14,776 nucleotides of DNA, taken from Bacteroidales bacterium. GTDB lineage: Bacteria; Bacteroidota; Bacteroidia; Bacteroidales; F082. Of the stretch, positions 6,443 to 13,413 are shown piece by piece. Below the pieces are notes generated by a model. The model made no database searches. It saw only the letters and a program-made list of their open reading frames with translations, and was not told the DNA's origin. The stretch covers positions 1-14,776 of the forward strand of contig JAILDR010000078.1 of assembly GCA_024689285.1 (NCBI GenBank), in the 5' to 3' direction. Position 1 is the stretch's first letter, and each line of letters starts with the position of its first letter. The position numbers and the translations under genes were made by a program.

Positions 6443-8073
6443 AGTATAAAGATATAATCATAAACCGGCTGTGCGCCGTAGTTCAACATAATTTCAAGGT
6501 TTTTGTATTGGTTCTGCAAGTCAGAGACGAGGCTTTCCGCCTTATCCTGAGGAACATCTTTGCCGAAGAAAATAAGCATCACGTCGCGTGAAGCGGCACC
6601 AAGACGTTCAATTAAGGCTTTGGCAGCTTCTTCACGATTAGGACTGTCGGAAAGGAGTTGTTTGCCGCTGTAACCGACATGATTGCCTGTGTGGACTTTT
6701 ACATTGTCGCCTTCGGCATCGCGAATGGCTGTTGAAACCATACCTGTCACAACGGATTGCATGATTTCGGTGACGCTGGCGATGACTTCTTCGGCGTTGG
6801 GATTATCGCGGTCGATATAGCCGATGCCATAATAGCCTTCGCCAATGGTAGTGGAGGGAAGCACGTGGATGTCAGCCTTGTCGTACATTTTGGCAGCCTG
6901 GTCAGCAGCCATCTTGATGTTCTTGTTGTTCGGGAAAACAAGTATGTGTTGTGCGTTGATGCGGGCGAAAGCTTCTAAGAAATCCTGTGTTGAAGGGTTC
7001 ATGGTTTGACCTCCTGCAATCACTTCGTCGGCTCCGATTTCGTGAAATGCGTTGATTAGACCCTCGCCAAAAGCCACAGTAACGGTGCCATATTTCTTGG
7101 GAGGTGTCTTAAAAGAGGCATTGTTGCTGTTAGTTGACTGATGGTGCTGCAGCGCCATGTTTTCAATTTTGATGGTCAAGAACTCACCGTACTTCTGCAT
7201 CTCGTTGAGAATCGTTCCGGGAGTGAAAGTATGCACATGCACCTTAACAATTGTGCCCTCGCGGAAGGCCACCACCGACTCACCCACTTGGTTGAGATAA
7301 TCGAAGATAACATTCTCATCGAAGGTGTCTAAATCAACTTTGGAGCGCATCAGGCGGAGCAGGAACTCGGTGCAATAGCCGAATTCAAGTGTGCTGTTTT
7401 CGTCAAACTTGTTTAGTTCTATGGTAGGAACTGGTGCTGTGGTTTTGGTCTCTATTTCCTCTTGTGAAATCTTGCCGTTAAGGGCATCGTTCATGCCACG
7501 GAAAATACTCAGCAGTCCTGCACCGCCGCTGTCTACCACACCTGCGTTTTTCAGCACTTGCAGCAATTCAGGTGTATGGTCGAGGGAAGTCTGCATAGCT
7601 TCCAAAAGAGTCTTGAAATAGTGGTTCAAATCGTTATGGGCATCAGCATTGGCCGCACCTTCACGAAGTACGGTAATGATAGTGCCTTCGACGGGTATGG
7701 GAACGGCTTTGTAAGCCTCTGAAACCGCCTCCCCCATCGCTTTTGCGAAGATTTGTGCGTCAGCCACAATTACGTCTTGCAATCCTTTGGCCAAACCTGC
7801 AAAGATGCGGGAAAGAATCACACCTGAGTTGCCTCTTGCGCCCAATAGCATTCCTGACGAAACTGCAGAAGCTACTTCTGAGAGCGTGTTGAAACGGTTA
7901 TTCAGCGCTGCACAGCCAGCTTTAAGAGTCATAAGCATGTTGTCGCCAGTGTCACCGTCAGGGATAGGGAAGACATTCAGGTCGTTGATGGCGTTTTTGT
8001 CCTTGCTCAACGATACTGCACCTTGCCGCAGCATGTCGGCAAAAACCAGGCTATTTATTTCAATTGTGTTCAT
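6436..8073 (-). CDS. fakA: Fatty acid kinase catalytic subunit (FakA, DAK2/DhaL domain)
   Basis: This is a 545-residue cytoplasmic kinase close to the length of staphylococcal FakA. With FakB it uses ATP to make acyl-phosphate. The N-terminal DhaL-type nucleotide domain (about 1-205) carries the metal/ATP motif PDGDTGDN (38-45), GARGNSGVILS (78-88) and VDSGGAGLLS (180-189). The middle domain has EFGYCTEF with C234 and KVHVHT with H279 and H281, matching the zinc-site Cys/His/His of FakA. The C-terminal domain (about 325-545) resembles the DAK1/DegV-like FakA end, with AGGQTMNPST and FPNNKNI. All key residues I can check are present, so it should be active. It overlaps the exporter gene by 14 bases and fakB by 7. 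Glycerone kinase is excluded by the middle and C-terminal domains. Confidence 0.93.
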   Translation of the reverse strand: MNTIEINSLVFADMLRQGAVSLSKDKNAINDLNVFPIPDGDTGDNMLMTLKAGCAALNNRFNTLSEVASAVSSGMLLGARGNSGVILSRIFAGLAKGLQDVIVADAQIFAKAMGEAVSEAYKAVPIPVEGTIITVLREGAANADAHNDLNHYFKTLLEAMQTSLDHTPELLQVLKNAGVVDSGGAGLLSIFRGMNDALNGKISQEEIETKTTAPVPTIELNKFDENSTLEFGYCTEFLLRLMRSKVDLDTFDENVIFDYLNQVGESVVAFREGTIVKVHVHTFTPGTILNEMQKYGEFLTIKIENMALQHHQSTNSNNASFKTPPKKYGTVTVAFGEGLINAFHEIGADEVIAGGQTMNPSTQDFLEAFARINAQHILVFPNNKNIKMAADQAAKMYDKADIHVLPSTTIGEGYYGIGYIDRDNPNAEEVIASVTEIMQSVVTGMVSTAIRDAEGDNVKVHTGNHVGYSGKQLLSDSPNREEAAKALIERLGAASRDVMLIFFGKDVPQDKAESLVSDLQNQYKNLEIMLNYGAQPVYDYIFILC

Positions 8074-10540
8074 TGGATTTCTTTTTCATCACATGGCGCT
8101 TGTAAGATGGAATCTTCATCAGTTGCCAGAATATGAAAGGCTGAAGTGCGTAGGAAATCATTATCGTTGAAGCCATTCCAATGAGGGTGATGAGGCCGAT
8201 GGAACGGATGGCCGGATGAACGGCAAAGAGGAGCGAAGCTACTACCATAACGAGAATAACCGCTGAGAAGAAAATGGCCACTTTGTGCCAGGTGAGCAGA
8301 TTTTTGTCTCCTGTTCGTGCCTCCGCCAATAAGCCCTCCATGATGAAGATGCTGTAGTCGACACCCACGCCGAAGATGAAAGTGGCAATAACAATGTTGA
8401 TAAGGTTGAATTCCAAGCCGAGTAGTGCCATGTAGCCTTGCACCATAAACCAGCTGAGCACCATGGGCAGGAAGGAAATCAGAGCGGTGATGAGGTTGCG
8501 GAACGAAACCAGCAGGATGATTAACACGAACAATGATGAAATCCATACCGCGATGTTGAAGTCGTCGTGGATGATTTCAACCATACTCTTGCAATAATAG
8601 AACGGCTCAAGTACGAAGGTCTTGGGGTTGGTGACCAGGACGTCGGTTACAATGTCCTTCTCGTCAAAGCTCATGGCGACATCGGTGAATACCATGTATT
8701 GATTGTCGGCATTGCATTCAATGTAGTTGCCCAAAAGGTTGTCGGGTATGATACCGCTTTCCAATAGCGAAGCAGGTTCGTAATCGGCGTTGAGCAGGTC
8801 TTTGAAGTCATAAAACATCATTGGGTTGAGGCCGAACTCTAATGCACCTTTGTCGACCTGCTGAATGGCATACTGCTTTCGTTCTTCAGTCCAGTAGGCG
8901 TTCCACGCAGCGATGCGTTGCTCTTGGTCAGCTTGGGTGACGAAGAGTTTTGGAATCATTTCGGTGTAGTTGTGTACCAGCCCCGCTTTCGACAGGGAGT
9001 CGAGGAGGATCATCAGGGATTTATCGGCCTTGAGGGCTTCGTCAATGTTGGTGCTGACGGTGGCAAAATACAAATGGAAGAAACCGTCGTTGTTCTTGGT
9101 GTTGTAAAGTCCTTCGGCTTCCACCTCAGCAGGTGAGTTGTAGTCGAGGTTGCGCAGGTCGCTGTCGAATTTCACTTTATGTGAGAAGATGATGCCCACA
9201 ATCATGATAACCACAATGAGAACCAGGAACCAAGGCTTGCGGTCGAAAGGCAGGTTGTTGAGTCGCGAGATGCGACGGAAAGTGTTGTTGTGGCTGTCGG
9301 CCTTGATGGCAGGCAGAAAGTGTGGCAGGAAGATGAGCGAAAAGAAGGTGCTTCCCAGCAGGGCAAACGAAGCAAAGAGGCCGAAGTCGCGCAGCAAGTC
9401 GCTTTCGGTGAACAGCAGGCTGCAAAAAGCACCTACTGTTGTGATGCAGCCCAAAAACACGGGTGTCGACTCGTCGCGCAGCATTTTTTCGGGGTCGCCT
9501 ACGAAGAAGTGGTGGATGAGTACATGGAGGCAGTAGCTGATGGCTACACCGAGTACAATGGCACCTAAGCCCAAGGCCATAAGCGACATCCCTCCTTTAA
9601 TCCAATAAATACAGGCCATCGAGAAGGCGGCACCATAAAAGATAGGTATCAATAGCTTCCAGATAAACTGGAAACTTCGGAAGCAGAATCCGATAAGGAT
9701 AAGGATAAGAATGATGGAAATGCCTACTGTCAGGACGAGGTCGGAACGGATGCGCCCTGCGTTAGACACGCTGCCGATAGGGTCGCCGTGGGCGTGTACT
9801 TTCACGTCGGGATGGGTGGCCTCAAACTCTTTTTGAGCACGCCTAAGCATCCGGCTGAACTCAGTTGACGACCATGAGTCTAACGAACGGAATGCGGGTG
9901 CAAGGTAGGCGATGGCTACGGTGCTGTCGGGGCTGAAGAGGTGCCCATCAATCATGTTGTAGCCCTTTGTGGCACTAAGCAGCACGTCGCCAAGCACTAC
10001 GCTGCGCAGGTTAAGTGGATCGTAGGCAATGGCTTGGGTGACTTCGCCGGTTTCGTCTTCCACCATCTGTTCATAGTTGACCCACATTTGCGTGCGGATT
10101 GCCTCTGGCTCCAAGACTTTATCGAAATCGTGGTAAGCGGAAGTGTCGATAAAGGTGGGGATGTGTTCAATCACAAAATCCAAGGCGTTGATGGCCGTTT
10201 CGGGCTCCAATTTGTACAATACATTGGAGATTAGGTGCTTCGAAGAGTCTTTCTGAAAGAGTAATTCGACAAATTCATCGGTTCTCTCCCCTAAGACTTC
10301 GGGCGAAAGACGTTCGTCTCGGGATGTCATCTGGATGTAAATCTTGTCCTTCAACTCAATGGAGCTGAAAGCAAGTTGGCTCTCGACGTTCGACTCGGGA
10401 AGGAGTTTGGTGATGTCTTCTTCATAGTGAAGCCTCAGCCCAAAGATTAAGAAAAGTATTGAGGTTGAGGCTAATATTATATACAGTAGAGTCTTGTGCT
10501 TGCTGAAATAATGATAGATAGGTAAGAATATTTTGTGCAT
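8060..10540 (-). CDS. MMPL/RND-superfamily lipid-type exporter
   Basis: This is an 826-residue inner-membrane protein with the RND double layout. TM1 spans about 17-36, with a large periplasmic domain from 38-265 that has the RND-type EDITKLLPES just after TM1. A five-helix block follows (about 268-410), then TM7 (about 437-453), a second periplasmic domain (about 455-655) and a final helix block (about 662-806). The second half has GVGVDYSIFI (724-733), with D728-Y729 as the likely proton-relay pair; the first half has S335-Y336 with no Asp. The family (predicted exporters, COG4258-like, related to MmpL/HpnN) moves lipids or hydrophobic molecules. The start at 10540 is chosen because TM1 follows directly and a TAnnTTTG box lies upstream; the frame stays open further upstream but only as antisense of the thioesterase. 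It is first in the lipid operon. The substrate is unknown. Confidence 0.85.
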   Translation of the reverse strand: MHKIFLPIYHYFSKHKTLLYIILASTSILFLIFGLRLHYEEDITKLLPESNVESQLAFSSIELKDKIYIQMTSRDERLSPEVLGERTDEFVELLFQKDSSKHLISNVLYKLEPETAINALDFVIEHIPTFIDTSAYHDFDKVLEPEAIRTQMWVNYEQMVEDETGEVTQAIAYDPLNLRSVVLGDVLLSATKGYNMIDGHLFSPDSTVAIAYLAPAFRSLDSWSSTEFSRMLRRAQKEFEATHPDVKVHAHGDPIGSVSNAGRIRSDLVLTVGISIILILILIGFCFRSFQFIWKLLIPIFYGAAFSMACIYWIKGGMSLMALGLGAIVLGVAISYCLHVLIHHFFVGDPEKMLRDESTPVFLGCITTVGAFCSLLFTESDLLRDFGLFASFALLGSTFFSLIFLPHFLPAIKADSHNNTFRRISRLNNLPFDRKPWFLVLIVVIMIVGIIFSHKVKFDSDLRNLDYNSPAEVEAEGLYNTKNNDGFFHLYFATVSTNIDEALKADKSLMILLDSLSKAGLVHNYTEMIPKLFVTQADQEQRIAAWNAYWTEERKQYAIQQVDKGALEFGLNPMMFYDFKDLLNADYEPASLLESGIIPDNLLGNYIECNADNQYMVFTDVAMSFDEKDIVTDVLVTNPKTFVLEPFYYCKSMVEIIHDDFNIAVWISSLFVLIILLVSFRNLITALISFLPMVLSWFMVQGYMALLGLEFNLINIVIATFIFGVGVDYSIFIMEGLLAEARTGDKNLLTWHKVAIFFSAVILVMVVASLLFAVHPAIRSIGLITLIGMASTIMISYALQPFIFWQLMKIPSYKRHVMKKKSNEHN

Positions 10541-10565
10541 TGTTTTTCGCGTTTGAATAAGAGTG

Positions 10566-10573
10566 CAAAGATA
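10566..10573 (-). promoter_or_regulatory. Bacteroidota -7 promoter element for the lipid operon
   Basis: The minus strand reads TATCTTTG, matching TAnnTTTG, 25 bases before the exporter ATG at 10540. No TTTG is seen at the -33 spacing, so promoter strength may depend on other factors. It is the only promoter-like site I found for the seven-gene operon and lies within the 93-base divergent region shared with the thioesterase promoter. Confidence 0.58.
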
Positions 10574-10581
10574 CACCATTT

Positions 10582-10613
10582 TTTGTTCGGTTAGGAAGAA
10601 TTTTCTATTTTTG
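10582..10613 (+). promoter_or_regulatory. Bacteroidota -33/-7 promoter for the thioesterase gene
   Basis: TTTG at 10582-10585 and TATTTTTG at 10606-10613 are separated by 20 bases. This is an ideal match in sequence and spacing to the Bacteroidota TTTG-N(19-21)-TAnnTTTG promoter. Transcription should start near 10620, shortly before the ATG at 10634. The site lies back to back with the exporter promoter. Confidence 0.72.
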
Positions 10614-10633
10614 CTGCCAATAAAATTGTCGTT

Positions 10634-11041
10634 ATGCATGTCTATAAGCACGAAGTAAAGTATTATGAATGTGACCGCATGGGCGTGACCCATCACTCCA
10701 ATTATGTCCGTTTCATGGAAGAGGCCCGCGTGGACTATCTTGACCATTTGGGATATGGTTTCGATAAGATTGAAACAGAAGGTGTTTTCTCGCCAGTTGT
10801 TTCCATACAATGCAGTTATAAAAGCCCCACGACTTTCAAGGATGTCGTCGAAATAGAAGTTGCCATCAGTAAGGTCAGCGAAATGAAATTTGATTTCACC
10901 TACACGATGCGTGTGGGCGACAAGTTGGTGTGTGCCGCACAAAGCACGCATTGTTTCACCGAAAACGGGCGCCCGGTGGCAATTTCGAAACGTTTGCCGA
11001 AACTGTTTCAGATGATTCAGGAGCAAACCCTCCATCAGTAA
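10634..11041 (+). CDS. Acyl-CoA/acyl-ACP thioesterase, YbgC/4HBT hot-dog family
   Basis: This is a 135-residue single hot-dog-fold thioesterase, the usual length for YbgC/4-hydroxybenzoyl-CoA thioesterase relatives. The active-site segment YYECDRMGVTHHSNYVRFMEEAR contains D14, the catalytic Asp position, followed by the conserved (H/N)xxY and the start of the long hot-dog helix. The later SIQCSYKSPTTFKDVVEIEV and DFTYTMRVGDKLVCAAQSTHCF strands complete the fold. It would hydrolyse an acyl thioester to a free acid in the cytoplasm; acyl-CoA versus acyl-ACP cannot be told from sequence. It is divergent from the exporter/Fak operon and precedes an HD-domain gene by 4 bases. Its position suggests it could feed free fatty acid to FakB/FakA or trim acyl-ACP, but that is inference. 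Confidence 0.85.
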   Translation: MHVYKHEVKYYECDRMGVTHHSNYVRFMEEARVDYLDHLGYGFDKIETEGVFSPVVSIQCSYKSPTTFKDVVEIEVAISKVSEMKFDFTYTMRVGDKLVCAAQSTHCFTENGRPVAISKRLPKLFQMIQEQTLHQ

Positions 11042-11045
11042 AGCC

Positions 11046-11657
11046 ATGAATGCTGAATTGAAACAATACATTGAGCGGGAGATTATCCCGCGTTACGACC
11101 ATTTTGACAAAGCGCATCAACGCGACCATGTTCTCATGGTCATCCAACAGAGCATGGACCTCGCTTCGCGTCTGGATGTTGACAAGGATATGGTATATGC
11201 TATCGCCGCTTATCACGATACAGGCCTTTGCAAGGGTCGCGAGCTTCATCATGAAGTCTCTGCGCAAATCATCAAGGCTGACTTGCAGCTGCGGCGATGG
11301 TTTACTGAAGAGCAAATTCAGATTATGGCGGATGCTGCTGAAGACCATCGGGCATCAGCAAAACGGTCTCCACGTACGCTCTATGGCCGTATCGTAGCAG
11401 AGGCCGATCGCTTCATCGACCCTGTTACCATTGTCCAGCGCACCTTACAATATGGCTTGGACCATTATCCTGAACTTGGCTGCGAAGAACAATACCATCG
11501 GGTGGTGACCCACCTGAAAGAAAAATATGGGCGTAATGGCTATCTGAAGTTGTGGTTCTCCGATTCTCCCAATGCCGTCCGACTGGAACAGTTACGCCAG
11601 CTTATCGATAATGAGGATGAACTGAGACGTTTGTTTGAGAATCTGTGGGTGGGTTAA
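11046..11657 (+). CDS. HD-domain phosphohydrolase of unknown substrate
   Basis: This is a 203-residue HD-superfamily protein. The metal-binding set is complete: H28 (in QRDHV), H57-D58 (YHDTG), H101 (EDHRAS) and D121 (EADRF). It is therefore likely an active metal-dependent phosphohydrolase, perhaps acting on nucleotides or small phosphate esters. The C-terminal third has no recognised domain. It lies 4 bases after the thioesterase stop and is almost certainly co-transcribed with it. A terminator hairpin follows immediately. The biological substrate is unknown, and I see no synthetase partner domain of the RelA/SpoT type. Confidence 0.78.
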   Translation: MNAELKQYIEREIIPRYDHFDKAHQRDHVLMVIQQSMDLASRLDVDKDMVYAIAAYHDTGLCKGRELHHEVSAQIIKADLQLRRWFTEEQIQIMADAAEDHRASAKRSPRTLYGRIVAEADRFIDPVTIVQRTLQYGLDHYPELGCEEQYHRVVTHLKEKYGRNGYLKLWFSDSPNAVRLEQLRQLIDNEDELRRLFENLWVG

Positions 11658-11664
11658 ACCCAAA

Positions 11665-11692
11665 AAAGCCAAAGCGTTTCCACTTTGGCTTT
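11665..11692. terminator. Bidirectional terminator between HD gene and secG
   Basis: A 10-base-pair stem (11665-11674 with 11683-11692) encloses an 8-base loop. The minus-strand transcript ends in a six-T run and the plus-strand one in a shorter TTT, so it is stronger for secG but can serve both convergent operons. Confidence 0.8.
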
Positions 11693-11720
11693 ATCATGGT
11701 GTACCGAATTATTTCGGTCC

Positions 11721-12080
11721 TTATTCAGGATTGCTGGCTGGCTCGCTGGTGGCAGCAGGAGTTCCCATGTCAACGGCATCCGTTGCAGGAGCCGAAGGCA
11801 TCGTGTTCTCGATTTGCTGACGCATTTCCGTATCGAACACATCGCCCGACTTGACGCTCTTGGGGATGGTGATGCTTGAAATGAGGCACAATACCACCAA
11901 GATTCCTCCCATGGTCCAAGTGGCCTTTTCAAGGAAATCGGTCGTCTGGCGAACGCCCATCATTTGGTTGGCACCACCAAAATTGGACACCAAACCGCCA
12001 CCTTTTGAGTTCTGAACCAGAACAATCAAGCTTATTAATACGCTGACAATCAAGATTAAAATTACTACTAACGTGTACAT
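11721..12080 (-). CDS. secG: Preprotein translocase subunit SecG
   Basis: This is a 119-residue inner-membrane subunit of the SecYEG translocon. TM1 occupies residues 2-22 and TM2 about 56-73. Between them is the conserved cytoplasmic loop VQNSKGGGL...GVRQTTDFLEKATW, which is diagnostic of Bacteroidota SecG. A hydrophilic Ala/Pro/Ser-rich tail of about 45 residues follows TM2 and is longer than in E. coli SecG, as is common in this phylum. The gene lies 2 bases after the TPR protein stop and is the last gene of the pheT-proximal operon, ending just before a terminator. Confidence 0.94.
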   Translation of the reverse strand: MYTLVVILILIVSVLISLIVLVQNSKGGGLVSNFGGANQMMGVRQTTDFLEKATWTMGGILVVLCLISSITIPKSVKSGDVFDTEMRQQIENTMPSAPATDAVDMGTPAATSEPASNPE

Positions 12081-12082
12081 CT

Positions 12083-12901
12083 TTATTGGTTTAATGTTTG
12101 ACTTTCTTCGACCCTTTCAATTTGGGCTGCAAAATAACGACTTTTTTCTGGATATTTCAAGCCTAATTTTTGATAAATTGAAATTGCCTTATCAAAATAG
12201 CCCTGTTTCTCATAGATTTTGGCCAATGTTTCGCTAACGATGTTCTCTTGGTCGATGATGCTGTTTTGGGCCACCGAGATGGGATTGTAGAACTCAGCTT
12301 TCGGTCTTGTGATACTTGGGTTCTCCAATATAAACTTGTCTATCAGTTCTTTGCGCGAGAGTTTTTTAGGCTCTGCCTCGTTTTGCTCTTTCCGTTGCTT
12401 TTCTAGTTCAAGTTCTTTCAAGCGAGCCGCTATGATGGCTTTCAGTTCATCGAGTGATTTGCGTTTTTCATCCAACAAGGCCATCTCGGCGGAGAGTTCC
12501 TCATGACTGCCGCTGAGGTCGATTTCCGGGATGATGAAGACCTTCTCTCGGATGATATTGCTGTTTTCTTCTTCTGTTTCAACGGATTCCATTGAGGTGG
12601 ATGCGTTGTCAGATGGAATGAATTCGTCAGGCAAAGCGGGAGTTTCGGGTTCACTTTCGAGGCGGTGGCGGGCAATTAATGAGAAAAGGCGCAGCTTGTC
12701 GCGGTTGGGCATAATGGCAGCGGCATATTTCAACTGGCTGTCATAGCGCTGGTCGTTGGTGTTTTGGTATGCAATGGCCAAAAGCACTTGACCTATAGAG
12801 AAATAGGGATAATCAAGTGTTAGCTGTTCTATGCTGCTAACAGCTTCGCCTTTCAGCCTTTCCGGCATCCTCATGTATCCTATGACTTGCTTGCTGTCCA
12901 T
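12083..12901 (-). CDS. Coiled-coil/TPR protein of unknown function
   Basis: This is a 272-residue protein with no signal peptide or membrane segment, so probably cytoplasmic. It has three parts. An N-terminal helical region (about 1-82) has TPR-like pairs such as YFSIGQVLLAIAYQ and QLKYAAAIMP. An acidic low-complexity stretch (about 83-120) follows, then a strongly charged coiled coil (about 133-178) rich in Glu/Lys/Leu. At the C-terminus is one good TPR motif (about 222-256: TLAKIYEKQGYFDKAISIYQKLGLKYPEKS region). It sits between lptE (2-base gap) and secG (2-base gap). From memory, this order is conserved in Bacteroidales, which suggests a role near envelope protein or LPS export; this is inference. 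I do not recognise a named family. Confidence 0.72.
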   Translation of the reverse strand: MDSKQVIGYMRMPERLKGEAVSSIEQLTLDYPYFSIGQVLLAIAYQNTNDQRYDSQLKYAAAIMPNRDKLRLFSLIARHRLESEPETPALPDEFIPSDNASTSMESVETEEENSNIIREKVFIIPEIDLSGSHEELSAEMALLDEKRKSLDELKAIIAARLKELELEKQRKEQNEAEPKKLSRKELIDKFILENPSITRPKAEFYNPISVAQNSIIDQENIVSETLAKIYEKQGYFDKAISIYQKLGLKYPEKSRYFAAQIERVEESQTLNQ

Positions 12902-12903
12902 GT

Positions 12904-13413
12904 TTACCAGTTTACCAATGCTTTGTTGAATATGTCTTCCACCAAGGCTTCTATGATGGTGGATGTAAGGTTTTCCTGCACGGCGTTGAGGTCTTGGTCG
13001 CTGGGATAGTCCTCGTATTGTGAGAAACTTTGCTCAAAATCTTTTGTTTCGTCGAAACGGTTGCTGAAGCGCACCTTCACGGTGATGGTGAGGCGGTTCA
13101 TGGCTGCGGTTTGTGCAGCTGTGATGGCTACGGGTGAGGTTCTGTAGTCGGTGATTTCGCCCTCGAAGGCCAGGTCGCCTCCTGCCTCAATCATTTCCAA
13201 TGGGGTTTGGTTCATTACGGCATCGCGCAGGGCGGAGCTGAAGTCGTTGCTCAGCAGGGGATTGACGAGTTGGGCGTGGTTGGGGAAATAGGCTACCGAA
13301 ACGGTTTTGGCTTCAGGGGGTATGGAAGCTCCCGTGAAGGAATAGATGCCGCATCCATGACAAACGAATGCCAATGCCATCACCAAAAACGCTATCTTCG
13401 CCTTGCTTCTCAT
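12904..13413 (-). CDS. lptE: LPS-assembly lipoprotein LptE (Bacteroidota type)
   Basis: This is a 169-residue lipoprotein with a hydrophobic signal and a lipobox-like CHGC in which C21 would be lipidated. The position usually filled by Leu is Cys here, a mild deviation. The mature protein opens with GIYSFTGASIPPEAKTVSVAYFPN, the typical start of Bacteroidota LptE, and continues with the expected helix-strand pattern (DFSSALRDAVM, LAFEGEITDYRTSPVAI, RLTITVKVRFSN). LptE plugs and assembles LptD, which places LPS in the outer leaflet. Its start overlaps the stop of the sigma-54-type activator gene by 4 bases (ATGA), indicating translational coupling, and it precedes the TPR gene by 2 bases. Confidence 0.85.
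   Translation of the reverse strand: MRSKAKIAFLVMALAFVCHGCGIYSFTGASIPPEAKTVSVAYFPNHAQLVNPLLSNDFSSALRDAVMNQTPLEMIEAGGDLAFEGEITDYRTSPVAITAAQTAAMNRLTITVKVRFSNRFDETKDFEQSFSQYEDYPSDQDLNAVQENLTSTIIEALVEDIFNKALVNW

Noticed and set aside
6436..8073. Glycerone (dihydroxyacetone) kinase as an alternative for the DAK2 protein
   Set aside because: The middle domain with the Cys/His/His zinc set and the FakA-type C-terminus, plus the adjacent DegV gene, point to fatty acid kinase.
2673..11041. Aryl polyene or flexirubin pigment cluster
   Set aside because: Exporter, ACP, thioesterase and LolA-like genes fit, but no ketosynthase, dehydratase or ammonia-lyase gene is present in the window.
10541..11071. 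In-frame upstream extension of the exporter, giving a protein of about 1003 residues
   Set aside because: The extra 177 residues are antisense to the thioesterase gene and include the promoter region. The protein from 10540 begins directly with a normal RND TM1.
10956..11348. 130-residue minus-strand open frame across the thioesterase/HD junction
   Set aside because: It is antisense to two genes with intact catalytic motifs; no signal of its own.
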